The position numbers were made by a program, and so were the translations under genes. The notes under the pieces were generated by a model. That model was not told where the DNA came from. It did no database searches and saw nothing but the letters and a program-made list of their open reading frames with translations. This document shows positions 38,101-51,397 of a stretch of 64,000 bases of DNA, piece after piece. Numbering within the stretch: the stretch's first letter is position 1; the number at the start of each line of letters is the position of its first letter. The stretch comes from Parachlorella kessleri (Eukaryota > Chlorophyta > Trebouxiophyceae > Chlorellales > Chlorellaceae): the NCBI GenBank assembly GCA_001598975.1, contig BBXU01000026.1:1-64000 (forward strand), in the 5' to 3' direction.

Positions 38101-38217
38101 GCAAGCACATGCCAGGAGTTGGCCATCGTGGGAGATTCTGACAGCACCACCAGTGTAAAAGACTTCCAACTTCAGCCTAACACGGTAATTGGTTTTAGTG
38201 ATGACACTCATTGACAT
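32112..38217 (-). CDS. UTP13: UTP13/TBL3 WD40 protein of the U3 SSU processome
   Basis: UTP13 is a UTP-B subunit of the small-subunit processome that matures 18S rRNA in the nucleolus. Seventeen exons close in phase to 837 residues (yeast 817, human TBL3 808): 38217-38086, 37995-37951, 37822-37700, 37506-37373, 37168-36906, 36641-36489, 36102-35912, 35696-35432, 35145-35048, 34826-34724, 34556-34475, 34204-33925, 33724-33557, 33287-33180, 32959-32813, 32575-32411 and 32168-32112. Two WD40 propellers fill about residues 1-680 (for example GADRTVRVWDVDGG, GDDAEVRVWDLV, GSQDRTIKVWK, GDKTVRLWSLADG). The helical Utp13 C-terminal domain follows (RAAALAFEMRQPGRLL to YTQRHFSRADRLLR). The intron at 35697-35911 has a GC donor, CAG|GCAAGT. 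The start is the first ATG of MSMSVITKTNYRV; an upstream in-frame ATG at 38265 is possible. The 5' border of exon 16 has several in-frame options. Confidence 0.92.
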
Positions 38218-39305
38218 GCATGCGCCAATGCAGCACCGAGGACTGGTAGCGTTGAGCTTCACCACGACCTAAGTATTTATGTGACTAGAACACATTGAGA
38301 TGGAACTTCCACACTTGCACGTATTCCAGGGCGCCAGAGGGGGTTCAGGCTGTCAAGGGGTTTCCCTGTCAGTGGGCTATCCTTTGACTCAAGTTACACA
38401 TCGAGTAAGCTGGATCCAGGATCACTGACGACAGTAAGATGGTGAGGCAGCCAATCTTGAGGCTGGGCTGCAACAGAACCAGACGGCCGCCTGCCTTTTC
38501 CTGTTGTCGATGCAGGAATGCCCCACATGCCCTGCTGTCACTTGCACACGTTCGGGGCAGGTGTATAGTTCCTCCAGGTCAAATGTTTACAATAGGTTCA
38601 CCTGGATCGGCATTAAGTGACCACACGCTAGCTACGCTCATTCCAACTGTCCGCTCAATTACCAGCAACAGTCCAAGAACTAGGGCTTCACAAGCGCTTG
38701 CACATGCAACCACTGGCGTTAGTGTGCCAGCCAGGCAGCTCTTGCTTCAACAGGTAGGAATGCCACAGCACGTAAACCTCAGTGAGTCATAGCTGGGATC
38801 CACAGTCACAACAATACACAGAGTCCATGGAATGTAAATGGTCATGCAGCGGGACAATGCGAGAGAGGTGGGAGCAAGCTGTTGCCAGTAGGGAAACCTT
38901 GGTCATAGGCAATGGGGCCACAAACCTGATAGGGGCAAACCAGCAGCGAGGGCCTGGCAAGAGGGCAAGTACAAATTGGAGGTCCTCCAGGTGGGGCACA
39001 TGAAATGATACAAACCATTAAATTTCTCTGTCAGCAACCAACGTAGCTAGTTGCCCATGCAGCCCCAGGAAGCTCGGCACACGCAGCGCGCGCCCTAAAG
39101 CTCCTACACTCACAATGCACGACATGTCCAGGATCAGACGGAGGAGCCAACTTCCCACTAGCATGGGAGATAAGAGTACGGGGCAACACAACACATTCAG
39201 TATCCCAGACAGCATTGCCAAGAGCAACCAATATGCCGCCAAGGCAGAAGCTTTGCCGCTCTTGCCCACCAACAAATCATACCTCCCCACGCACGCCAGC
39301 AGCAG
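38218..39305. other. Intergenic, UTP13 promoter and coiled-coil gene 3' UTR
   Basis: No supported coding exon is visible on either strand. It should contain the UTP13 promoter at its left end and the 3' UTR of the next minus-strand gene at its right end. Confidence 0.4.
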
Positions 39306-40903
39306 TCACTGCATCTCAGGAGCCTTTGGCTCCTCAGCATCTGCCTGATCTGCCGCAAGTATGAAGCGCTGCGCAAGTGCCCTCAGCTGCGCCTCCCTGC
39401 TGAGCAGCTCCTCCACACGTGCCCTGCAGCCAGCCAGGATGGGTTGAACAGGTGGGTGCTGCCACTTGGTCCTGCCAGGCAAGGACACAGAAAAGATACA
39501 CGCTGTATACCTAGACGAGCTCTCAGCTAGTTCACACAATGTGACCTCCTCTACTCAACCTCACACCAACGCTTACGTTCACAAGCCCGGCACAAACTAC
39601 TAAAGCTAGGAAGAGAGCATCACCGTCACCAGCAGATCACCCAGGTCATGCCATGCCACGGATTCAACCACAACCCGTTAGAAGACTGGGTGGTCCCTCC
39701 GCCCTCATCACTAAACCCACCGGCAACCAGCTCCACTCACCGCAGCCGAGCATTTTCAATCTGCAGCACCTCCAATGCCAGCTGCTCTGGCGAGCTGGGC
39801 ACCACCGCCGGCTCAGCCACCCTCCGCCACACCTGGCCCTGCCCCTGGGCATCTACCTTGCCGGCTGGCTGGGCCAATGAGCTGAAACCACCTACAGTGG
39901 TGTCGCTCTCCACTGCATAGTTTGGCTCTGTGGCTAGCACGCTTTCAACGCTGCTGGCGTCGCCGGAGGCCAGCCGCGTCTCTACCAGCCGCAGTGCGTT
40001 GCGCACGCGGCCGGCGGCTCCCTGCGACACCCCGTGGCCGTGCCCTGATACGACGCTGCCGTTGCTACCGCTGGTGTGCGAGGTGGTAGGCCCATCCAGA
40101 TCATTGAGGATTGAGCGCATGGGAACATACTCGCTGCCGCGGTCGCTGACAGCTGTTCGTGACGTGGGCGCGCCTGGCAGATCCAGCTTGGTGCCTGGCG
40201 CAGCCGCAAGGATTTCCTGGCGCAGCCGCTCCCGCAGGCTGGCAATCTCCTTCCGAAGGGCTGCCACGGCTGAGGCCTGCATGCATGGGCAGGAACAACC
40301 GCTGCTTTATTGCCGTCAACTGTAATACACCATGTAACCAGGCAAAAGGCGGTTGCTGAGAGCAGATCTAATACGTGGGCATCAGGTTGGGCACATACAC
40401 TGGCAGAGTCAATAACCTTATAGTCTCCACCTACCACTTGCCAGCCAGGCAACCTAACACACCTTGGGTGCAAGCACGCCTGGTGCCGGCTCCAGCATCA
40501 CCCGGAGCTCCTCCTCCTTCTCCAGTAGCAGGCTGGCAGTAACGCCTGGCTTGGCTACCGTGGCAACCTCAGCCGGCTTGGGAGCGACAGGTGGCTGGAG
40601 TGGCCGGGGCAGCCCAGGAGGAGCAGACTGTGTGTCTGGGCTGTACCGCAGCTCAGCGGTGTTCCTGGGCTCTGCAGCTGTGGCAGAGGCTGGCAGGGCC
40701 TGCCGCATCACACCGGGCTTGCCGTGCAGGCTAGCGCCCCTCCTTGGATACCCTGCGTTAAACATAAAACGGCTTACGTCTAGGTGCACTGCGGTGGAGA
40801 GCCGTCCAGCGCTGCTGCCTAGAACAGCGGGTGCCACATGGCAGTGCACGTCATGCGAGAACAAGCTATAAAGCAAGGGATCGTACCGATATTGTGGCTG
40901 CAT
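39306..40903 (-). CDS. Unrecognised coiled-coil protein
   Basis: I do not recognise this protein. Three exons close in phase to 380 residues from the ATG at 40903: 40903-40463, 40276-39741 and 39471-39306, ending at a TGA. The sequence has a Pro/Ala-rich N-terminal half, then heptad-like stretches (ALRKEIASLRERLRQEI near residue 155; EQLALEVLQIENARLR near 310) and a final helical segment (CRARVEELLSREAQLRALAQRF). This pattern suggests a dimeric structural or scaffold protein; no enzyme motif is visible. The 5' end is open. An additional minus-strand reading frame at 40931-41206, with a CRVCF pair and no assigned function, probably belongs to the same gene through a splice I could not fix (for example a GT within GTAGAA or GTCTGC). 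Confidence 0.6.
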
Positions 40904-40930
40904 GAAGCCAGCACTGTAGCGGGCAACATA

Positions 40931-41206
40931 TTAATCAGCACTGGCATCCCGGAAGCAGACCCGGCACGTTTCTACCACGCTCAAGTCGACAAATGTACCC
41001 GTTCCTAAGCCCGGACGTGCTAGGCCCTCAACAAACAGGTCAAATGCATCGGCATTGCGCTTGTCAGCGACCGACTGGAGTGTGAAAGGGAAGGTGTTGA
41101 GCTCCAGTTCCCGCGAGCCACGTAAGCTGGCGCTTGGGGTGTTGGTGCAATCTTCCGCTGGCGCTCGGAAGCGGTAGCATTGGAACAACCTAGCACAACA
41201 GGACAC
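40931..41206 (-). CDS. Possible upstream exon of the coiled-coil gene
   Basis: A 92-codon minus-strand frame reads with exon-like composition (ELELNTFPFTLQSV, DAFDLFVEGLARPG) and has a candidate CTAG acceptor near 41190. Its own stop (TGA at 40931) is likely bypassed by splicing. I could not choose one donor that joins exon 40903-40463 uniquely, so this is reported separately. Confidence 0.35.
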   Translation of the reverse strand: MSCCARLFQCYRFRAPAEDCTNTPSASLRGSRELELNTFPFTLQSVADKRNADAFDLFVEGLARPGLGTGTFVDLSVVETCRVCFRDASAD

Positions 41207-41572
41207 ACCTCGGATGCGTCAGTGAGGCTGCTGGCAGGTGAGACGGCTTATATGGCCAGGGGAGCGATGTTCTTGGTTGCATCATGAAGGTGATTCCGAA
41301 CCACGGGCGAGCCACAAAACAGCATCAGCTGTGACAGCTGTCTTGGACACCACTCCACCTTAGGCCATTCCTTTTTATCCGCTCCAAGCTGCCCAGCTTC
41401 TCTTGCAGACGTCAGGCAAGTCTCAGAAGAAGTGACAAGAGAAGGACGAAGTCAAGAAGTTCAAGAAGGAAAGTGTACTTAGAGCCACGTTACACCACTG
41501 AGAAAGCTGGCCACACATCTTCGCTGCACCAATAGACTTGCTGCAGACTCCCCATAGGAGGGTAGCCTTTAC
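41207..41572. other. Short region between coiled-coil gene and PRMT3
   Basis: No firm exon is visible. It should hold the PRMT3 3' UTR and the promoter or first exon of the coiled-coil gene. A minus-strand frame starting with two consecutive ATG near 41286 could be a first exon but cannot be confirmed. Confidence 0.35.
41490..41494 (-). other. TGTAA poly(A) signal candidate for PRMT3
   Basis: TGTAA on the minus strand lies about 80 nt past the PRMT3 stop codon. Confidence 0.45.
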
Positions 41573-45048
<3,476 letters not shown>

Positions 45049-45271
45049 AGCAGCACCATATAAGATGCTCAGGTCTCCACATTGCATACACACTTATCAG
45101 ATACATACGGCTTTCCCTTCCAGCTTGCGCGTGGGTCGCATGAACTGGTGCCAGGTGTCACTCTTCTGAAACGCAAAGTTTCGCCAAACAGTACAAGAAT
45201 CAAATGTAAACTTCATAAGGATATTGGAGGGCCTCATAACATAGTCTCTCATCCTAGGATCAGATCTTGTC
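45049..45271. promoter_or_regulatory. Divergent promoter region PRMT3/SEC10
   Basis: The PRMT3 start codon (45048, minus) and the SEC10 start codon (45272, plus) face away from each other across 223 bp. Both 5' UTRs and any core promoter elements must share this interval unless leader introns lie elsewhere. No clear TATA box is visible. Confidence 0.6.
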
Positions 45272-48200
45272 ATGGCCAGTAGGGAGAGGGCAAAGAAGTC
45301 TCTGCCTCAGGGACCTTCTGTGCCAGAGATAGCTATAGATGAGTTTGCAGCAGAGGGATTTCGGCTGGAGAACTTCATCGCACGGCTAGCAGCCCCAGCA
45401 CTAGACAGAGCAGTGGTACAAAGTCAGCCGGGCTCCCAGGCAGGCCAGCCTCCCTTGGCGGATGTGAAGCAGCTGTTGAGCCACCTAGAAAGGTGCTGTG
45501 TTTGCTGCGGTAGCAACTATTGAAAGGATTCGCTTCCTGTTTGACTAGCACCCAAACACAACACGGTAGCTCAACACAACACAGTGGCTCCTTGTCCAGG
45601 TGTGAGAAAGAGTTGTCCAGGCTGCAGAACCAAGTGGACCTCAAAGCTGAACGTCTCAAGCGGGAGCTGGCAAGGGAGGATGAGGTGTATCAGGTGCTTG
45701 CCACATTCAGCAGTGCCTCAGCAGGGTGGACAGCAATATCCAGCTGTAATTGAGCATCGGCAGCGTTTACAGCTGGCATTTCAGGGGGCTTGACCCAGAA
45801 GTGCGGTTGTGTGTGCCTGCAGGGCCAGGTGGTGCAGCTGCAGGCGGGCTGGGATGCAGCCCAGCAGAGTTTTGCAGACCTGGAGGGCCGCATGACGTCG
45901 GCCACCCAGGCAGCCACCAAGATAGGCAACAGGCTGCAGGTGCGTGCAAGCAGCAGTGTCAGAGGACATGCAGCTGGCCTGTCTTGCGAGTGCCTCGGCT
46001 ATGCTGCGATTAGAAGCAGGCACATCAGAGGCTAGCTTCAGCCTGAACTAGTGCAATGCTTGAGCGCATAGCGGGGATACACCATCCGGGACAGCGGTTC
46101 AGCACTGACTGGCTTTACGAGTTGTGCTGCAGACCGCGGAGCAGTACCGCGTGCGGGCGCTGGACGTGATGGAGCTGCTGCAGTACCTCCAGGAGTTTGC
46201 GCATGGGCGGGACCCCTCCGACCTGTCGCAGCTGTTCCACCAGGACGCGCGCATGGCGGAGGCAGCGGTGGGTTGGAGGGCCTGCTTGGGGCTAGTCGGG
46301 AGTGTCCCCCTCTCCCTCACCCTCTCACTCTCACACACACTCTCTCTCGTTTGAAGTACCAGGGGCCGGAAACATAGCTGGTGCATAGGGAGGTGGCTAC
46401 TGCATTTGTTGGTGGCGGCAGGTAGTGCGATCTGAGAGTTGAGGTGAACTGTAGCGGCAGGGCCGGATGCAAGTATGCTCGGGGACTTGTATTTCTCTCC
46501 TCTACTGCTTGGATGCAGAGGCTTTCTGCCAGCCTGCATGGGCAACCAACAAGGTGGCATCTTTAACCAGTGGCCACCACTGCATTGTTGTGCGTCAGGG
46601 CCGTGAGGCCTGAATGATATCATGGGCCCCCAGCTGCCCCTCAGCCTGGTGCGCTCCCCTGCCTGCAGGCCATGACTGGCAAGCTGCTGGCAGTGGCCAA
46701 CGAGCTCATCAGCGCCAGGGAGCGGGTTGGGCTGGGCGCGGAGGCCTCCGGGACCCGCTCCTCGGCCAGCGGCGGCGGCGGCGGCGCAGCACGCGGCGCG
46801 CCGACCCCTGGGTCAATAGAGGCAGCAGTGGAGCAGCTGGAGCTGTACCGCAACGTGCTTGAGAACCGGGTGGTGTCGCGCTTTGATGACGCGCTGGCGC
46901 GGGGGGACCTTGCCACCATGGCTGACTGTGCCGACATCATGGCGGAGTTCTCGCGGGGCGAGGCGGTGCTGGTTCAGGTGGGTGGGTCGCTGGTTCAGTG
47001 GTAGTACCTGCCGGGGTGGACTTCGTGCAGGGTGCAGTCTGCGCTATGGGGTAACCTGTGCGGCGGCGCAGTGTCCGGGACTGGGGCATCTGCCACTTAG
47101 GTCCCCCAGCAGCATGGGGCAGCTGCATCGGAGACAGTGAGATATTGATAGGTAAAGTTGGCGAACCAGAACCTCGTGGGAGCATGCCAGTGACGGGATG
47201 TTGTGTGGTAACGGGGCATAGGTAGTGAACAAGGGGAGCTGCAGTTGTAAAATATACGTCTCTATGTCAGCAACATGGGGAGGTACGACTGTACGGCTTC
47301 CATCCATGCCCTCCCTACTGCAGCGCTACATCTCCACGCGCCCCATGTTTACCAGCCTGCGTGAGCTGCACTTTGGTGCCGGCGCGCCCGCCGCCGGTGG
47401 GCCAGCCCAGCCACCCACAGCACCAGCAGCAGCAGCACCACCACCTGGGCAGCAGCCAGGCACTCCGAGAGCCCCGGGGCAGCAGCAGCAGCCATCCCAG
47501 CAGTTGCAATTAGCGCAGCAGCCGCAGCCGCAGCAGCAGCAGGCAGCAGTGGGGGAGGGGCAGCCTGCCGACCAGCAGGCGGCGGCTATGGCAGCCCTTC
47601 GAGGGCTCAGCTCCCTCTACAAGAACATCCTGGGCACTATGCGGGAGGAGGCGGTGGTCATGGAGCAGGTCTTCCCCTCCCCCGACAAGGCCCTGTCCAT
47701 GTACATCCAGCGCATCTTCGAGCAGCGGGTGGGCGCAGCGCTGAGCGCGGCCCTGCGGCCGCCGGCGCGCGACGCGCCGCCTGCGGCCCTGCAGACCTAC
47801 CTGAACCTGTTGGCGGAGGCGTTCAAGAAGACAAAGCAGCTGGCGTCAGACCTGCAGGTGGGTGCTTGGTGCCGGTGGCGCAGTTGTTGTGTGTGGATCT
47901 GAGCTGCAGTGGGCGCGGTGCTATGTGTTGGGCGGGATGTAGTAACCTGCAGCATTATTGGGGAGTTTCTAAGAAGCATCGTGCAACCCGCAGGCCAGCA
48001 GACATTTTATTATTGGATGCCCTGCTGGTGGGTTATGTCCTTTGCACGCCGGCGCAGCTGCGGGTCGTCTTGGCGAGGGCTTGAAGAAGGGGCGACCAAT
48101 GGCCACCGATCAGCAGCTGTGGTCCTCACCATTCTCTCTCGACCTCCTATCCCCCCACCCCGGTTGCAGGAGGTGGCCGGGTGTGACGTGATGGGTGAGG

Positions 48201-50785
48201 TGGATGCTGTCTTCAGCGAGCCGCTGGGTGACTACCCCGCCCTGGAGCTCCGCTGGCTGGCAGCACTGCACGAGGCCAAGCTCAAAACGCGCGATGCCGC
48301 GCCGGCGGCGGGGTCTGGCAGCGCTGGGGGCGGCGGGGCGCTCAGCCTGGAACTGGTGATGGACCTGCTGGCCATGAACGAGGAGGCGAGTGGCTGTTGA
48401 TGATGTCACTGCCAGGGCTCAGGGGTGCTGTTTGTGGGGGTAGTGAGTGTCGGGCTTGCGCATCGCAGCGCCCGCTTGGGTTACTAGCCAGGGTGGGCGA
48501 CATACAGTACAGCTGCTGGCCACGCGGCATTGCTTATCTAACCCTCATTTAATACGCATACCATGGCAGCTTGAGGTGGTCTAGACTGTCTAGGAATGAC
48601 ACTCGGCGGCAAAGGAGCAACGCAAGCTTGACTCGTGACGCCCTGCAGGCGGTGAAGCGCTGCGTGACTCTCAGCCCGCCCAACCAGCTGGCGGCGAACG
48701 TGCGCGCGCTCTTCCACTCCTCCACCCGCAAGGTGGCCAACACTGGTTGCCTGCTGGAGCAAGTGGCCACCCACATCATCCTGGGGCTCAGCTCAGCGGT
48801 GGAGGCGGGAGCCAAGTCGCTCTTAGGTCCCTTCCAGCCGGCCGCTGCGCTGCAGAGAGCGGCTGCAGCAGCGGGGACTGGGGCGGGAGGCAGTCAGGCT
48901 GGCAAAGGGGCCGTTTCCAATGGCCTGGCAGCGGGCAGCAGTGCAGCAGCCACCAGTCGAGCACCAGCAGGGGCAGCAGCCAGCAGTCCTGGAGCGCCGA
49001 GCAACAGCTCGCCGGCAGCGACAGCGGCGGCAGCAGCAGGAGGGGGGCCGGCCGGTGCTGGTTCCCCGCAGGGGCGGCTCAGTTCCCGAGCCGGCGTGCT
49101 GCAGGCAGCCCAGTTGTCACTAGCGGACAGCCTGGGGGCGGTCCTGCGGGCGGTTGACCTTGTAGGTCGCATGGCCAAGGCACTGCAGGGTCACTACCAG
49201 AGGGTGATATTGCCCCGGGTGTCCAGCAGTAGCGTGGAAGCAAGGGCATGTGCGGCGGGGCTGGCAGCGCTGCTGAAGGCGGCTGACGACAGGGTGCTGG
49301 CGGCTTTCCAGCGCACAGTCACCCTGCTATTCAACCAGGTAGGTCTGCGTGTGGGTTTTTTTTTTGGGGGGGGGGGCGACCTGTTCACAGCCCTGCGGGG
49401 AAAGGCTTGGTGCGTGGCTGCTGGGCAGCCTGGCTGTGTCGGGTGCCTGCTGCTCAATGATTCAAAGCATGCCAGCGTGTCTGTCAGCTCCAAGAAGCAG
49501 GCGGCCAGCCAGAGGTGGCACCAGTGTCTGAGCGGACCTTGCATGCCCTTGCCCAGCATTGTCCTCGACCTCGCCAGCCAAATGCATCGTCCTGCTGCGC
49601 TTGGCGCTGTTCTGCGCAACTTGCGTGCGTCTCCTGCTGTCATGACTGACTAACCCCCTTGCTTGTCTCCAGTTGGACCTCACGCTGGTAGCGGAGCAGT
49701 CCCGGAGCGACTTCTTCCCCAGCGAGACCGGCCCGCCCCCCTCCTTCGACCTGCCCACCACCGCCTGCACCACGGCCACCGCCCTCGTGGCCGCGGCAGC
49801 ACAGCTGGCGGAGGGGCACCTGCACGGGGCGAACCAGGCAGCCTTCCTAGCTGAGGTGAGGGCCTGGCCGGGCGGGTGGGCGTGGTGGGGTGTGCATGTG
49901 TGTCTGTGCGTGGGTATCTTTGATGGTGTGGTGGGGGGATTCCACTAGGTCTGGTGCCTGTAGGAGCGGAGACCCTTGCAAGGATAATAGGTGGCTGTCG
50001 GGCATCCCATGGAATGCGGCTAACGCAGTAGCCTGGTCTGCGCAGGGGGAGTGTGCTTGTGGGTGAGTGCGCACTAGGCGTAGGCACTTGCATGCACCGT
50101 CACCACCGTCGCAGCGGTTGCCTCCTAATCCGTGACTCTGTCAGCGGGCTTGCTATGCCTCGGGCTTGCTATGCCTCTTGTGCGTGCTATCGCCCTGCAG
50201 CTGGGCCGGCGGCTGCTGCGCGCGCTGCACCTGCACATGGCCCGGTTCAGCTACAGCCCCATGGGGGCGCTGCGCTGGAAGCGGGACTTGGCAGAGTACG
50301 CGGCCTGTGCAGCCACGCAGCTGCGGCAAGCGGCTGGCGGGGCGGTGACGCAACAGTTTGAGGAGTTGCAGGTGGGTGGGGCCCTGGGAGAGGGCACTCG
50401 GTGCCTTGACCGTGCCTTCAAGCTTGCCACTTCTATCGTCAGACTGGGGGGTCGTTGAATGTGTGAGAAAGCTGCGGGCTTTCCAAGTGCGGGAGGTCCG
50501 CCAAGCAGCTGGAGCAGGCAGTGGCACACCTACTAATTCCGCATGGCATGTCAATGAGACAGAGCTGCAACACCCCCACATGTCCGTCACCTGTGCCCTT
50601 CCTGCGTTGCCTTGCAGAACTCCATCAACATGCTGATTGTGGCACCCGACAGCCTGCTGGGGCTGGTGGATGGCAACCTGCGCATCCCCCACAGCGCCGC
50701 CCTCAAAGTCATCCAGCTGCGCAGCGACTTCAACACCGCCAGGGTGGGGGACAAATCGCTCGCAGCACTCTTTGCTGAGCCGTAG
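45272..50785 (+). CDS. SEC10: Exocyst complex component SEC10
   Basis: SEC10 (EXOC5) is an exocyst subunit that helps tether secretory vesicles to the plasma membrane. Eleven exons close in phase to 945 residues: 45272-45492, 45600-45693, 45823-45939, 46133-46267, 46669-46977, 47324-47857, 48170-48385, 48649-49338, 49673-49855, 50201-50371 and 50618-50785. The N-terminal part is coiled coil (KELSRLQNQVDLKAERLKRE), followed by family-like segments such as ELLQYLQEFAHG, FSRGEAVLVQRYISTRPMF, MEQVFPSPDKALSMYIQRIF, TRKVANTGCLLEQVATHI and a C-terminal NSINMLIVAPDSLLGLVDG. It is longer than animal SEC10 because of Ala/Gln/Pro-rich insertions in exon 6 (about 315-380) and exon 8 (about 605-690). The intron at 48386-48648 needs a GC donor, GAG|GCGAGT, to join NEE to AVKRC. 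Confidence 0.93.
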
Positions 50786-51397
50786 TGTGGCCCGTGCGAG
50801 CGGAGGCTTGCGCCGCAGGCAGGTACTCCTCTGGCGTAGAGCCGCAGGGCTTAGCCATTTTTGTTAGGGCAGCAAGGCGAGCAGGGAGCGCTGCTAACAG
50901 ATTTACAGGGCTTTGTAAGTGTACGAGAAGTGAATTGAAGCCAGTTGGGAGCACAGGTAGCAAAGGTTACAAAAATTGCTGGGGTTGAAGATACAAGCGG
51001 TAGGGGCCATCACTCAGGGTAGAAAAGAGCATAGCATAGGAACTGCCAGCAGCACCAATTTAGCAATATGCCATTGCGTATGGCGGCAGATTCGAGCAAA
51101 ACAGCAAACATTAGGTACATGATGCCAGTTAACCAGTACGAATGTACATCATGTTAGGAATGTGTTCAACAAGAGGAGAATCTCAGAATCAGAATCCTCA
51201 AGAGCATTCAGAATGTTGGGTACAGAGAACTTAGGCTTCCTCAGCCTCATGCACAAGCATCACAGCCTGCTGGGCACAAGCATGTCATACATGCAAACTT
51301 TTTTTGACAGCCTGTCAATTAACGGCCTGAGTGGGGTGCCACCGCTGCAACTTTGTCTCTACCCTTTGCCTCCATGCTACATGCGTGATGACTTACA
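50786..51397. other. Convergent intergenic SEC10/secreted orphan
   Basis: This holds two facing 3' UTRs. A GTAAGT on the minus strand just left of 51398 and a short frame ending near 51315 hint that the secreted gene may extend into this region. Confidence 0.4.
50914..50918 (+). other. TGTAA poly(A) signal candidate for SEC10
   Basis: TGTAA lies about 130 nt past the SEC10 stop codon. Confidence 0.45.

Noticed and set aside
40750..40785. 25-nt GTAAGC...CAG stretch in the coiled-coil gene
   Set aside because: It is too short for an intron and its removal breaks the open frame that continues through it.
49351..49377. T- and G-run in a SEC10 intron
   Set aside because: It is a simple low-complexity stretch next to a normal GT donor, with no complementary partner nearby.
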